Counted from the stretch's first letter, positions 11,391 to 23,899 are shown. The stretch is DNA of 64,000 nucleotides from Saposhnikovia divaricata (GCA_036435485.1 CM071597.1:8239881-8303880); one strand, 5' to 3'. Notes: a model not told the origin generated them from the letters alone. Made by a program: numbers and translations.

Positions 11391-12536
11391 TAGATATTTA
11401 ATTTTACTTACTTTTACCTCATGCATTGTGCAGTTATTTTAAGCATATTTAACACATTGATGCTATTCAAGATCTAAACCTTTGTTAAATCTTGGAGTTG
11501 ATAATATAAATATTATATTTTTTAATATGTTTTCGATGTTATTAGAGTCTCAGATTTTGTTAGTATGTTGTAAATATTAGATTTGAAGTAGTAGATAGTG
11601 TAACTGTAAAGTGCAGCGTAGTAATGACTGGTGGGCAATTCATACTCGGTCCATCTGACTGTGAGAGTATTTCCACGGCCAGAAGTGCTGATTGAAATGC
11701 CTTTGCTGTTGGACGGTTCCAAATTGCTAAAGGAGTGATGTCTGAGGGGCATTCTCAACCACATTCGTATCCAGAAAACACTACCAGTATCGATGGAATG
11801 GATCATCTGGATGACTAGTCAATTTTCTAGTTTTAACATTAGGATCGAAGGAGCTATTGGTTTTTCTATATATAAACCAAATACCACAAATTAAATTCGC
11901 GGGCAATGATTCTTCAATCACTACAGCAAGTAGTTGAAGGAATAGTTTGAGACTACGTTTGTAAAGAACCAAATTTACATGTACTTCATAATTTTAAACG
12001 GTGCTGCTTGTCTAGTTTCTATATGCACAGGAAAACCTTTACCACTAATTTGACACAGGTGCAGATTATGATGTTACAAGTGCAACCGGAGACTTCTATT
12101 CCTTTTCCAACTATCATTCCTGGTTCTTTTGCTGATGATGTTAGAAAGATTGAATCTTATGATGACTATGGCAACTGGTAACATACTAATTACTCTGCTT
12201 TTAAAAATAATATTATACTTGATTTGCTTAACCGAATTGAACTCGTACTACTAAATGAATGAAGTGTTGGTTACCTTTGGGGTCTGGAAAAGCATTGACC
12301 TCGAGAGGAATGATGATGAGGCATTGGAGAAAGAAGGAGATGCATATCCACATTGTGATGGAAACATGAATAATTACATGATGTTTCAGAGAGTGGAACG
12401 AGAGAGAAGGGTTGAAAGATTGATTTACAAAATTTGACACGTAAAGGGTTGTGCAACTAATTAGTAAAAGAATATATGTTCTTTGACCACCCTTGGTTAC
12501 TGTTACGGTGTTACCACCCTCTTCCTACCATACAGC
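11391..12536. other. Unassigned stretch
   Basis: It contains a minus-strand open frame at 11522-11806 and a short plus-strand exon-like stretch at about 12058-12180 (after a TTGACACAG acceptor-like site, with IIPGSFADDVRKIESYDDYG). I recognise neither and see no complete gene. Confidence 0.4.
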
Positions 12537-13233
12537 ATAACTTTATCTTTGGTTGCAAAATTCACAAGTATTAGGACTTTGGTTGCTTTAGCTGCTGCCA
12601 ATAAGTGTAAACATAGCAACACGCTATTAGCTAGAGACGAAGGTTTAAGTCCAGTTGCAAAATTTACAACTATTAGGACTTTGGTTGGTTTAGCTGCTGC
12701 CAATAAGTGGGAACTCCGTCAGTTGGACATCAATAACGCATTTTTACATGGGTATATTGATGAAGAGATTTATTTACCCAATTCCGCCACCGCCTGGTTA
12801 TGCTAAATGTCCACCTGGTATTGTATGGTCTGTAAACTGAATCGACGAATCATTTGAATTAACAAATCATTTGCTTAATCTTGAATTTGTTCAATCAAAG
12901 CAACTTAGTCAATTTGTACAATATCCTGCTCAATCTCATTTTTTAGCCGCTCAGCATGTTCTTAAGTATCTTAAAGGCACCATTAATCTAGGATTGTTTT
13001 ATTTCTCCTCAAACGATCTTGTTATGAAAGCTTATAGTGATGCCGATTGGGGTAATTGTCCATTCACTACAAAATCTTTATCAGCTTATGCTATTTTTCT
13101 GGGAAGCTCAATGATTTCTTGGAAAGCTAAGAAACAAAAGACAACATCCAAGAGCACTTGTGAAGCTGAATATCGGAGTATGAGTTATACAACCAGTGAA
13201 CTCATAAACCAGACAGGGTCCAATATAGAATGA
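12537..13233 (+). pseudogene. Copia Pol relic: RT start joined to RNase H
   Basis: The left part reads like copia reverse transcriptase (VAKFTTIRTLVGLAAANKWE, then LDINNAFLHGYIDEEIY) and the right part like copia RNase H (AAQHVLKYLKGTINLGLF, YSDADWGNC, TCEAEYRSM). The catalytic YVDD portion between them is missing, so a large internal deletion has joined the halves. A short stretch (VAKFT-IRTLV-LAAANK) is present twice at 12555-12610 and 12654-12709, a small tandem duplication. No LTRs were found around it. It is an old fragment on the same strand as the tRNA just downstream. Confidence 0.88.
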
Positions 13234-13336
13234 ACCTGGCAAGACGCAAAGACTAGGAACCACCGAAGCAGGAGACAAGTGGCCCACGTGATGTGGGATA
13301 AAAGGTAAATGGATGGTCAGCCAATAACAAACATTA

Positions 13337-13409
13337 GCGCCTGTAGCTCAGTGGATAGAGCGTCTGTTTCCTAAGCAGAAAGTCGAAGGTTCGACCCCTT
13401 CCTGGCGCG
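13337..13409 (+). tRNA. tRNA-Arg (anticodon CCU)
   Basis: A 73-nt cloverleaf: acceptor GCGCCTG with CTGGCGC (one T-T pair at 6:67), D-arm GCTC...GAGC, anticodon stem TCTGT/GCAGA around loop TTCCTAA with anticodon CCT, T-arm GAAGG-TTCGACC-CCTTC, discriminator G. No intron. A and B boxes are intact (TAGCTCAGTGG, GGTTCGACCCC). A T run in GTTTGTTTTCC at 13412-13422 fits a Pol III terminator. It looks functional. Confidence 0.96.
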
Positions 13410-13757
13410 AGCGTTTGTTTTCCAAAATTTTAATTTTTTTTGAGATACCACTAAGTAGGGGTGAGCATTCGGTCGGTTCGGTCCAGAACCGAACCGAACC
13501 GAAAGAACCGAGAACCGAATTTTCAATTATTTTAGAACCGAACCGAATAAAATTCTGGACCGAACCAGACCCGAACCGAAATAATTCGGTCGGTTCGGTC
13601 CGATCCATAAGAACCGAATTTTTTGAATTTTGAATTATTATTGTATATATTATTATTAATATAAATATAATATTATTATAAATATATATATATTTATATT
13701 TATATATTATTGTATATATTATTATTAAGTATTAACTATTTATTGTATATATTATTA

Positions 13758-13760
<3 letters not shown>

Positions 13761-13818
<58 letters not shown>
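13761..13818. repeat. (TA)n microsatellite
   Basis: A nearly pure TA run in the core of the hAT MITE. It resumes at 14362-14391 on the other side of the nested foldback, so one tract was split by the insertion. Confidence 0.9.
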
Positions 13819-13820
<2 letters not shown>

Positions 13821-14358
13821 TAAGTGCTCAAATACAAACCACTTTTAAAATACAAACCTACAAACCAACACTAAATTAATTATATTTCATTTATTCTAAG
13901 GTTCCTGCCAAGGGTACCTTCACAAAAAATGCTTAAAATAATTGGCTCTATCCATAAAAAAAAAAAAAAAAAAAAAAAACTTGCCGTGGAAATGCGAAGC
14001 ATTTAAGACAGTAAACGGATGAGTTAGGTAGTCATGAGGGCCGCAGGCCCTCGACACACCCGTCAATCGTCTATTGCCTTTACCGTTGATTGCCATTCCT
14101 TACAACTTTAGAATGATAAAGGCGCGAAGCGCCGTACAAGAAGGTGCGAAGCACCGTTAACCAGTGAAATCCACTGCCACGTCATCACGTGAACAGTGAT
14201 TTTTTTTTATTTTTTTATTTTTTTGTTGGATAGAGCCAATTATTTTAAGCATTTTTTGTATTGGGGTACCCCTAGTTTGGTCATTAGATTAGCTTGAAAT
14301 ATTAGATTATGCTTGGTTTGTAGGTTTGTATTTTAAGGAGGTTTGTATTGGAGTAGCC

Positions 14359-14361
<3 letters not shown>
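13819..14361. mobile_element. Foldback element nested in the (TA)n tract
   Basis: The left arm (13819 on) and the reverse complement of the right arm share CAAATACAAACC or CCAATACAAACC, AAAATACAAACCTACAAACC, and further in AAAAAATGCTTAAAATAATT and GGCTCTATCC. The arms are therefore about 130 bp with interruptions. The middle has no gene but holds four mini-hairpins and a TGAACAGT motif (separate entries). Outer ends read TATAGG on both sides. Confidence 0.8.
13990..14155. other. Four triloop mini-hairpins
   Basis: Perfect stems with three-base loops lie at 13990-14004 (AAATGC-GAA-GCATTT), 14036-14052 (GAGGGCC-GCA-GGCCCTC), 14121-14133 (GGCGC-GAA-GCGCC) and 14143-14155 (GGTGC-GAA-GCACC). Every loop is GNA closed by C-G. 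Confidence 0.9.
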
Positions 14362-14396
<35 letters not shown>

Positions 14397-14583
14397 CGGG
14401 TGGTTCGGTTCTAATCGAAATTACTTACGGAAGAATCGAACCGAAATTTATTTCGGTTCTAACCAAAAGAACCGAACCGACCGAAAAAGAAAAAAAATTG
14501 GACCGAACCGAACCGAACCGAAATTGTGTGGTTCGGTTCGGTTCTTCGGTTCCGATTCGGTTCTGCTCACCCCTACCACTAAG

Positions 14584-15218
14584 TCCAAAGAAGTCAAGTC
14601 GCCCAATTCTTACAAGTAAAACAATTTGACATAGAAAACTAAATCACACTAATTTAGTTCCATTTCATAAGCATGATATTTATGTCATAATGCTTAAATG
14701 ATTTTTGACATTTTAACTGCCATTACATTATATGCGCTATAAATTTAAACACAGAAAATAAATATTTTGAAACTTGGTTTAATAAAATGCATTTATTCAA
14801 AAAAAAAATGAAATGCAAATTGAGGTATAGGAGAAAACTTTATTCAAAATCTTGTGCTCGTAGGGATGGGTAATATAACATTCATTGCGTGGATGTTTCA
14901 CAAAACATGACGTTTAGTTAATCTAGTGATAAAGGTAGCTGAGGGAAACTTTTATGTTAATTTTTTAGAATTTATAATATTTGAATGCGATATATTCAAA
15001 ATTAGGTTAGCATAGAGATAATTGTCTAATGGTTGCTTTTTCGTTTTTGATAACAAATATAATTTAGAAAATTTTGTAAGTGTAAATGAAAAATTAAAAA
15101 TTGAAAAACATACTTGTAACTTAAAATCAAGTACAAACTTCACTTTTTACATCGGAAAAGTTTAAAAATATTATCAGGATTCTGTATAACTTTTTCTTTT
15201 AATAAATGGCATGTACTT
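14584..15218. repeat. Segmental duplicate, copy A (pairs with 23281-23890)
   Basis: Shared stretches include CATAGAAAACTA, AAGCATGATATTTAT, GAGGTATAGGAGAAAACTTT, GATGGGTAA and TTGAATGCGAT. No gene. The homology resumes after the insert at 15219-15583 and continues to about 15910. Confidence 0.75.
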
Positions 15219-15583
15219 GGCCGTTTGGGATTCCTTAAAATAATTACTTTTAACTTAATGGTGATATTTTTAACTTAAAAGAGAAAGTTAAGTTGTTTAC
15301 TTTAAGTTGAATGAAAGTATTTGGATAATTTTATTTAAAATTAAATGGGGATTTAATAATTTTGACTTAAAGTGAAATTTGACTTAACAAAATTTTAAAT
15401 TCATAATATTTAAACTTTACAAGAATTGTGAAAAAAAAAAAACTTCATAAGTCATAAGTCAAAAATACCTAAATAAATTTATGACTTAAAATAGTTTTTT
15501 AACTTAAAGCCGGCTTAAAGACGGTGTAGCCAAACAGACCATTTCCTCTCAAAACTCTTTAAGGAGGTGTAGCCAAACAGGCC
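15219..15583. mobile_element. MITE-like insert with GGCCgTTTGG / CCAAACaGGCC ends
   Basis: The ends are inverted repeats with one mismatch. The paralogous DNA at about 27238-27246 runs straight from ATGTACTT to GTAA without it, so this is an insertion relative to that copy. Near the right end GTGTAGCCAAACAG is repeated. No clear target duplication, so the superfamily is open. Confidence 0.6.
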
Positions 15584-16149
15584 GTAAACCTTTTTTCTGT
15601 TTACTATTTTTCTACATTTTCATTCTGACTTTTAGTTCTTGTCTGTCTTGTTCTCCCTGTCTTCTTATCTTCTTAATTTGTATACAAATTCACACACATG
15701 TACTTTAAAATATCATCACACATCTTTCAAATTGCCATCTTCGTAAAATAAGTCTCGCATATTACAGAAAACATGTTGAATTCACGAATAAATATGGTGT
15801 AATGGTGTGGTCTACGCATGAGATTGACATGGAGTCGATTTTATTAATTTGAAGTTATGAATATGTTGAAGTCCATGGATCAAATTATTTCTTGGGTTGG
15901 TGGGGGTTCGAAATTGTTGAAAATAATGTGTAAACATGTATATATATATTTGAGAATGATATAAAGAAATTAATGTTAATCATAAACTTTAAACTAACAA
16001 TGTTAATTATAAAACACAAACATATTATTGTTAATTATAAAACAAGAACAGAGTAATGTTATTTACAAAACATAAACAGATTAATAATGTTAATTGTAAA
16101 CATAACAGAATAAACATGTAATAATTATACATTAGGAATTAAATACAAA
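15584..16149. repeat. Rest of segmental duplicate copy A (pairs with about 27256-27600)
   Basis: Shared stretches include AAATTGCCATCTTCGTAAAA, AACATGTTGAA and AAATTATTTC. Beyond 15910 the DNA is AT-rich with degenerate AATGTTAAT-containing repeats. No gene. Confidence 0.6.
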
Positions 16150-16595
16150 GAACCTGGTTTGAAGAATTGTAACAATATTGTTTTGTTCAAAGAATCACAA
16201 TGATGAATAACAACAACAATCCGATCCCAGTTTTGCAAACTGTGTCCTTAAAGCAACTATGCCTCCCCACTGGTGCTTCAGGAAAAGATGGCAGTGGCTT
16301 TCCAGGATTGAACGGATTAACGTTCTAAAAATTGTAAGCACTACAAATTTTAGACTCCCACGAACTAAAAACCAAGAACAAATGTATGAATATTAAAGTA
16401 TAAGAATGTGTTATCCCTTTGATGTTTTTTTTTCTCTCAATATCTTATATCTGTGGCCATCAGATACTTATATATTACAAATAGATGTAACTAACAAACG
16501 GTTACCACCCAACAGACAAAACCATTCTAACTGACACAACCAAGTTTACATTCAAATCCAAAAAAAATAAGAATAATAATATATTTATTCTAACA
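16150..16595 (-). repeat. 3' LTR region of a copia element (inner edge clear, outer edge unresolved)
   Basis: On the minus strand a TGTTAGAATAAATAT start at 16595 follows a polypurine tract, and a TATA box (TAATATATAAG) lies near 16470. A CTTACA ending at 16333 would give a 263-bp LTR, but sequence of LTR character continues to about 16200. Confidence 0.5.
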
Positions 16596-16596
16596 A

Positions 16597-16605
16597 TCCC
16601 CCACA
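16597..16605 (-). other. Polypurine tract of the copia element
   Basis: GTGGGGGAT on the minus strand, immediately before the LTR start TGTTAG. Between it and the pol stop at 17180 lies about 570 bp of untranslated DNA with no gene. Confidence 0.7.
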
Positions 16606-17179
16606 TGAATGTAAACTTGCATTCAATAAACATAAATACAATTGCATTTAAAGTTAGATGCATCGTGATAAGTAGTCAAAAACTTTGAACTTACCCTAGT
16701 AACTACCTAGTAGGTCTATCAGCCAATCAGTGAGCATGTTAGCCTTGAACAATCAGCCTGATCATAAACCTCGATGTTAGATAGTACACAACCTCTTTTA
16801 AAACTTAGTTTTTGTTCTCACATTTGTGTTCATTTTGGCCTTGAACACCGCCTGGTTCATGAGTGTTTTAGAAAATCCAGCCTTTCCGAGATTTTCATAG
16901 AAGCGGCCACTCTTCACACTCAAATAGGTGATCAACTATGTTATTGTATCCTTAGATACTCCACTTGACTTTTTCAAGCTATAGTGATCATTAAAAGCTT
17001 GTTTCTATGATCTTTGGCATCATTAAAGAAAAACTTACCCTAAAATTATATGCACTGTGACATTATAGAATGGGTTTTGGTTTTTCCAGTGCATACTGAG
17101 TTTGTCACAGTTTGGTTTTCCCATTGAACCTAGATCTTGAACTAAAATGTCAACTAGGTTGGGTTGCCACCATGAAAAC

Positions 17180-17336
17180 TCATTTGATAGGCTTTAAACC
17201 CATTCTTCTCGATGTCAGTTCTACTTGCTCTCGACTTAAAGGTTTAGTCAGCGGATCCGCAATATTTTCTTTAGACTTTACCCAATCAATAGAAATAATT
17301 CCGCTAGAAAGCAAATCTCTGACGGTATTATGTCTT

Positions 17337-17368
<32 letters not shown>

Positions 17369-19093
17369 TGTATTTTCAGTTAAATCAATTGTTGCTCGAC
17401 TATCACAATGTATGCTAATTGGTGGTACTGGCTTCTCCCAACCAGGAATATCTTCTAAAAAATCTCGAAGCCATTCAGCTTCTTCACCAGCTTTATCTAA
17501 TGCAATAAGTTCAGATTCCATTGTAGATTTTGCATTACATGTTTGCTTGCGAGACTTCCAAGATACCGCACCACCTGCTAAAGTGAATACATATCCACTT
17601 GTAGACTTTGTATTCTTTGAGCCTGATATCCAGTTTGCATCAGTATAACTTTCCAATACTGCTGGATAACTTTTATAGTGCAATTTAAAATCTTTGGTAT
17701 GCATTAGATATCCTAGTAATCTCATAATTGCCTTCCAATGCTCTCTACTAGGATTATGTGTGTATCTACTTAACCTACTTACAGCATTAGCAATGTCAGA
17801 TCTTGTACAATTCATCAGATACATCACACTTCCTATAATACGAGAGTATTCAAGTTATGAAACACTTTCACCCTTTTTCTTTTTAAGATGACTTGTCACT
17901 TCAAATGGTGTACGCATAGGTTTAATATTGTACTTCTTGAACTTTTTAAGAATTTTCTCAATGTAATGTGATTGAGACAATACTAAACCATCCGATGACT
18001 TAATAACTTTGATTCCTAATATAACATCCACAACACCCATATCTTTTACCTCAAAATTATTTTTTATCATTTTCTTAGTAGAAACAATATTGTCATCACT
18101 ACCAAGAATCAACATATCATCGACATACAAACTAACTATCACAGGACCATTATGAGTATTCTTGAAATATACATATTTATCACACTCATTTATTCTAAAG
18201 CCATTTGACAACATCACTTTGTCAAATTTCTTGTGCCACTCTTTTGGAGCTTGTCTTAGTCCATATAGAGATTTTATGAGTCGACATACTTTCTTTTTAT
18301 TACCAGGAGTAATAAACTCTTCTGGTTGCTCCATATATATTTCTTCTTCCAATTCACCATTCAAGAATGTTGTCTTTACATCCATTTGATGAATTTCCCA
18401 TCCCTTTAGAGCAGCTATTGCTAATAGAATGCGTAAAGAATTCATTCTTAAAACAAGTGCATAAGTATCAAAATAATCGAGTCCTTTATTTTGCTTATAG
18501 CCTTTTGCTACAAGTCTTGATTTGTATTTATCAATTGATCCATCTGCTTTAAATTTTTTCTTAAAAATCCACTTACAACCTAGAGGTTTATTTCCATGAG
18601 GTAAATTTACAACTTCCCACGTATGGTTATGCAGTATGGATTCAATTTCACTATTTACAACTTCCTTCCAATAGGACGATTCTGGACATGACATTGCTTC
18701 TTGATAAGTTCTTGGTTCATTCTCAACCATATATGTCATAAAATCAGGTCCAAATGATGTAGATGTCCTTGCTCTTTTACTTCTTCTTGAATCATTCTCT
18801 GTAATTTTAACCTCTTCATCACATAAATTATGTGATCTTTTCTGACAAACTGATTGATCACCGTCTCGAATATATTCTTCACAAATTCGCATTTTAGAAC
18901 TTGATTCATTTTTACCATTGTAATTTTGAGTCCTTGGTATCACACTTTCATTGTTCCTCCTATAAGGAAATATGCTTTCAAAAAATACAGCATCTCTTGA
19001 TTCCATTATAGTATATACTTGTATATCACGATTATTCGATTTATACACAAGAAAGCGATATGCACCACCATATAGTAAGCAGGTTGTGCTCAT
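17180..19093 (-). pseudogene. Copia Pol C-terminal half: end of integrase region, RT and RNase H
   Basis: The order on the minus strand is a short integrase-tail segment (TIMESRDAVFFESIFPY), reverse transcriptase (CKWIFKKKFKADGSIDK, QMDVKTTFLNGELEEEIY, SLYVDDMLILGSDD) and RNase H (LLGYLMHTKDFKLHY, DANWISGSKNTKSTSGY, IADPLTKPLS). The YVDD catalytic motif is intact. One in-frame TAA (17855-17857) splits RT from RNase H; no frameshift is needed. Gag, protease and the integrase core are missing because the element stops abruptly at 19093, next to unrelated LTR-like DNA. It is therefore truncated at its 5' side and could not move by itself. Confidence 0.93.
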
Positions 19094-20283
19094 GTTCTAT
19101 ATGGGCACAACCTCACTTCTTTGGAAGTTAAGTTTTTCACATACATTCTAAGAGTACATCTCTCTGAGAAAAACGAAGCTGAGAATACTATCATTTGTAT
19201 TCACAGGTTATAGAAAATCTTTATCTAATAAAACATTAGATTAAAGTGATATCGTGTCTTGTGTTGTTTATTATCTACATTCGTATTTCTGCACACACAT
19301 AACACATATCTTGTTACATACTCCAAAACAGATTCAAGAACAAGAAAAGTTCAATAATCCATTCACCCCCCTCTGTATTCTTTTGTGTGTTCAATATTCA
19401 ACACCCTATATGTCTATAAGATTTGAAAATATAACGGTTTAAGCACAAGTTGTTCATAAAGATCACATAGGGCAGCGTAAGATGGTTAAAATTACACTAC
19501 AAATCATGATGTCAAAACATTCATAAACCTATGGTAGCATGGCAAGTTCTAATCTTTAGATCCACTGTCGCTTCAATAAAGATTAACAATTTAGATGTTA
19601 GCTACGCATCTAAAAACATTAAGCACAACCATACGAGGATATCAATAATTCATCACACATAAATCTTCAAAGGAATCAAACTACTAAACTACATAAATAA
19701 ATTCGTTAGAATCCCGTGACAATGATTAGTTCATAATCGAACGGCTCGTCATCATGGGATCTAATGAAACCATGGTAATAAAAAAAGTCTGAATAAAAAT
19801 AATGTTAGAGTAATAGAGTTAAGAAAACAAATCCGAAATCCAAGAGTATCGCCTAATTAGAAAAATACAAAAGTAGATCTAGATCTCCTAAGCTTGTCAC
19901 GAACGTAGAAATCCTTCTCCAAGTATGTATCTCCGTCTCTCGGCTCTCTCTCTGTGTTATGTAGGGTGTTGGTACGTTTTATGTTGAAGAATGGTGTTTT
20001 ATGTTGAATCAGGATGTTTTCCTGCCGACAGCCGCGCCCCCGCGCGCCATGCCTGCTCTTCGCGCGCCTGCCTTGCGTGCCCGCACGGTCAGGTTTTGCC
20101 AGAATTGTGATTTCTTTTTTTTTTTCTTCATTTTTCCTTCATTTCTCGTGCTACTTCAATTCCTTCACTTCTTGCACTTAATTCCACCATGAAATATGCA
20201 ACTAATACCTCACCACTACAAGATAGTAACCATGCATAATCTCACTAAAAACGAATCAAAAACACCACATACTTGAGGTCAAG
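19094..20283. other. Unresolved repetitive DNA, probably LTR or leader fragments
   Basis: Short stretches resemble copia LTR ends (about 19100-19400), and a minus-strand GA-rich leader-like run lies near 19925-19960. A GC-rich island (20028-20092) interrupts AT-rich DNA. No gene, no paired LTR found. Confidence 0.4.
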
Positions 20284-22245
20284 TTACCAATTTAAGCCGA
20301 AAATGAAGCGTTCCAAGCGGATATAAATCCACTTATCAAACAAGAACACCCAAGTACATCTAGAAAAATCACCCACTATAGAAAGAAAGTATCTACAAGT
20401 ACCAAAAGTACAATGCCTATAAGGACCCCAAACATCATAGTGAACAAGTTCAAATATAGTAGATGTCTGAGAAGTACTCTTAAAGAAAGGTAACTTATGT
20501 TGACTAGACATATGACAGACATCACAATCAGCTATAGGTGGTATAGTACAATTCAGATGAGGAAGGTGAATAAGAACAACAGAGGAAGGATGACCAAGTC
20601 TGTTATGCCATTGCATAATTTTAGTTTGAGTAGAAGAAATAGTAGAAACAGAAGCTGTCAACAATAGCTGTAGAAGAACAAGTTTATACATGCCCCTTTC
20701 AAGTTCACCAATCTCCCTCATCTTCATCAAACCATGGACCTGCATAAGGCACTTAGAAGCAACAAAGTGAATTGAGCAAGAATTGTTAGTAGTGAATTTA
20801 GCTACAGACAAAAGATTGCAATGAAAACCACGAACATAGATAACTTGTTTCAGCACAATCTGAGATGTCAATTGAATATCTCCTACATGAGTGATACTAG
20901 TTTTCTGTCCATTAGGAAGAAATAAATCAGATTGCAATACTTGTATATTAGTAAGCAAAGAAATATGAGGAGTAATATGATGAGTAGCTCCTGAATCTAT
21001 GATCCAGATATGTTGAGGATTGGTAAACTGTATGTTTCCAGCCAAAAACACTGAATGAGATTGATTTAGTGGAATACCTGAAAGTGGAGTAGAAACAGAA
21101 TTAAATTGTGCAGAACTAGCATATACAGAGGGAGTGATTGCAGTTGAAGGCAACCGAGATTGTAACATTTGAATCAATTGTTGACATTGTTGCTCAGACA
21201 GAGGTGTCTCAGAATTTATATGCTCTGCAGACACAGTTGTACTTACACCAGAAAAATTACCAACAACAGCATTTACTCTCTTTGCATTAGCTGACTTGAC
21301 CTTTGGTTTAGGCTGATCATGAAGTCTATGCCAGTCAGGATAACCATGTAAGGCAAAACACTTGTCCTTTGTATGTCCAGATAATGAACAATATTCACAT
21401 CGTACAGAAGCATATACACTCTTCTTCTGAGATTTAATTCTGTCTTTGTTGTTATAGGAAGTATTGTTATTAAATCTCACATTCAATGCCAAGGAATCTG
21501 ATACAGTAGGTACTAGTTTGCCAAAATCTCTCTGATTTTCCTCTTGAACAGTCATAGCATAAGCATGACCGAGATCAGGTAATGGATTCATGAGGAGAAT
21601 TTGACCTCTCGTTTGCACAAATTGATCACTGAGTCCCATGAGAAACAGACTCAGTTTGTTCAATTGTTCATACTGATCTAATTTCTGACTAACAGTACAG
21701 GAACAGGTGCTATTGACACAAGTGCATCTAGGTATAGGTGACAGAGTATCAAGTTCATCTAAAAGACCACGAAATTTAGTAAAATATGCAGTAACAGATT
21801 TTATACCTTGTGTTAGAGATAACAATTCCTTTTTCAACTGAAACAATCGAGGAACATTCGTTTGTGAAAATCTAGCAGAAAGATCATCCCATATTGCTTT
21901 AGCAGTATGAGAATACACCACGCTTTTTCGAATCTCAGATAACATAGAGTTAAGTAACCATGAGATTACTAAATCGTTACTACGCATCCACAAGGCATAA
22001 TGTGGTGCTGTAAGTGCAGGTTTTGCTTGAGATCCATCAATGAATCCTAGCTTCAGTTTAGCATATAGGGCAATCGATACTGATCGACTCCATTGATTAT
22101 AGTTACTTCCAGTAAGAACCTAATTGACAAGCGCCAATCCAGGATGATCTGAATTAGAGAGATAATAAGGATGATTTATGTCAATTACAGTAGCTGTAGT
22201 AGACGAAGAAGCGTTTGCCATTAACGCAGATGCATAAGAAGTCAT
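20284..22245 (-). pseudogene. Copia Gag-protease-integrase start, truncated
   Basis: The chosen start is the Met at 22245. An in-frame TAG sits at 22120-22122 (codon 42), and the frame is then open to 20284. Parts in order: Gag with a dimer-like helical region (SVTAYFTKFRGLLDELD), a CCHC knuckle (CEYCSLSGHTKDKC), protease (WIIDSGATHHI), pre-integrase zinc region (WHNRLGHPSSVVL ... CDVCHMSSQHKLPF) and the first integrase motif (HYDVWGPY). The integrase similarity ends near 20340 and the last residues are foreign, so reverse transcriptase is lost. The primer-binding site and LTR upstream are intact. Confidence 0.92.
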
Positions 22246-22423
22246 CAACCAACACAGATATGCAAATTAACTAATCGATGTAGATCGATTAACTAATTGA
22301 TGAAGATCATCAAACAAGAAGATCATCAAACAAGAATTTCAACAAACAAGAACGACAATATCAGCCGTGAAAATGTGCAGAATCGAAAAACATGATCGGA
22401 AAACATGTATATGCTGTTTTCTC

Positions 22424-22436
22424 GGCTCTGATACCA
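22424..22436 (-). other. Primer-binding site of the truncated copia element
   Basis: TGGTATCAGAGCC on the minus strand, complementary to initiator tRNA-Met, directly adjoining the LTR. Confidence 0.93.
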
Positions 22437-22711
22437 TGACAGAAAGAGATATCGTATAGAAATGCAGTTAAACAATGAAGTAAAGCTTCATTAAGAAGAC
22501 AACAATGGAGAAAATGTTTACAACAGAATTGTTGAGAGAGAGAGAGAGAATATAAAATGTTGACTTAAAGAGATTACAAAACTATCAAGCTAATATATAC
22601 AAAACTAGTAACAGCTTTTTCTAACTAACTTCTGCCAACTGTAAACTTGAGTTGCCAGCCTGGTTTGCCACATCAGCTGCTTGCTCAGCTTGATCCTCTA
22701 TATCTGTAACA
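22437..22711 (-). repeat. 5' LTR of the truncated copia element (275 bp)
   Basis: The plus strand reads TGACAGAAAG at the left end and CTGTAACA at the right, so the minus strand has TG...CA termini directly next to the primer-binding site. A GAGAGAGAG run and a minus-strand TATATTAGC box lie inside. The partner LTR is lost. Confidence 0.85.
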
Positions 22712-23899
22712 ATATCTATGAACATTTTAATTTAATATTTATTCTTAAACATTTTACTTGGAGTATCTTACTTTAAAATTAATATACTAATGAAAATCGA
22801 AATATTCAAAAGGGCTTGCTTTTTCTGAGGTTACCTTATGTAAGAATTCTGAGATTATAAGAAAAATAATATGAACATAGGGCTATTTTTTTAAATACAA
22901 GGGACATGTTCAATTATTACAAAATTGCCATTAAAAAATTGTATTAAAAACTAGCATGAGTAAGTTTCTTGAGCTCAGGAACATTATTCTCATATTCAAA
23001 TTTTTTATCAAATATAACCGTTTAACAACAATAATTTGATTATTTTTTTAATGTTATTACATATTTACAAATTAATAGATCCTTTTATAAGTAAACATTA
23101 CGAGACTAAGTTGATACAAAATGAGTTGAATATAAAATTAAGAGTGATGTTAATTATCCTAAATTATAAAATTGCATACGTTAATTTGGATATAAACGGT
23201 ATATCTTGAAAGTTTGGATACCAAATTATTTTTGACGGAAATTTATGGAATGCGGACTCTACTTTACTCTCGAAAAATTTGAGATACAAAGTCCGAAAAA
23301 GTGAAGTCGTCCTATTCTTACAAGTTACAAATTTTTGGGCTTCCCAAGCCCATTAGTTACTTTCACATAGAAAACTAGATCACATTAATATTGTTCCATA
23401 TTATAAGCATGATATTTATTTATATCATAATGTTTAAGTGATTTTCGACATTTAACTTCCACTACATTACATGCGCTTTAGACAGACAAAATAAATTTTC
23501 TGTAACTAGGTTTATTTAGGAAAAAAAAAGGCAGATTTGAGGTATAGGAGAAAACTTTATATTATGTGTTCCATAGGATGGGTAACATGGTATTCATTGC
23601 ATTGGATTTGTATGTGGGATGTTTGACGCTTTTTTTATCTTGTTTAGTGGCAAACGTAGCATAAACTATAAATGATAAAATAAGCTTAGACTAATTCATA
23701 AGGCATGACCAAGAAAGGAAAAATTGAACAGCTTCAGAAAATTAAATTGTTGTAAATAATAATTTTCAGATTGAATTTTAAAAGCAAGGGAAATCTTTTA
23801 TATTTCTTTACTAAAAATTAATTCTTGAATGCGATGTATTCAAAATTACATTAGCACAGAGATAACTTACACAAGATAAAATTCGTGAAATTTTTAATG
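22712..23899. repeat. Intergenic DNA and segmental duplicate copy B (from about 23270)
   Basis: 22712-23270 is AT-rich with no gene. From 23270 the sequence parallels 13441-13447 and 14584-15090 and lacks the hAT MITE found there. Homology breaks near 23900 and resumes at about 27217. Confidence 0.7.

Larger units (their letters stand above)
13456..14575. mobile_element. hAT-type MITE (1,120 bp including a nested insert)
   Basis: The termini TAGGGGTGAGCA and TGCTCACCCCTA are perfect inverted repeats. CCACTAAG flanks both ends (13448-13455, 14576-14583), an 8-bp hAT duplication. Subterminal zones are dense in CGGTTC-type repeats, inverted on the two sides, around AT-rich DNA with a long (TA)n tract. 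A related segment near 23281 (GAGATACAAAGTCCG) lacks the element. Confidence 0.94.

Noticed and set aside
11522..11972. Minus-strand open frames
   Set aside because: No recognised domain, no convincing splice sites, and they overlap AT-rich DNA.
12058..12440. Exon-like stretch ending DDYGNW and the following short frame
   Set aside because: There is an acceptor-like site and sensible codons, but no family match and no continuation. Left as unassigned.
20028..20092. GC-rich island as a CpG-type promoter
   Set aside because: It is short and lies in LTR-like repetitive DNA with no gene nearby.
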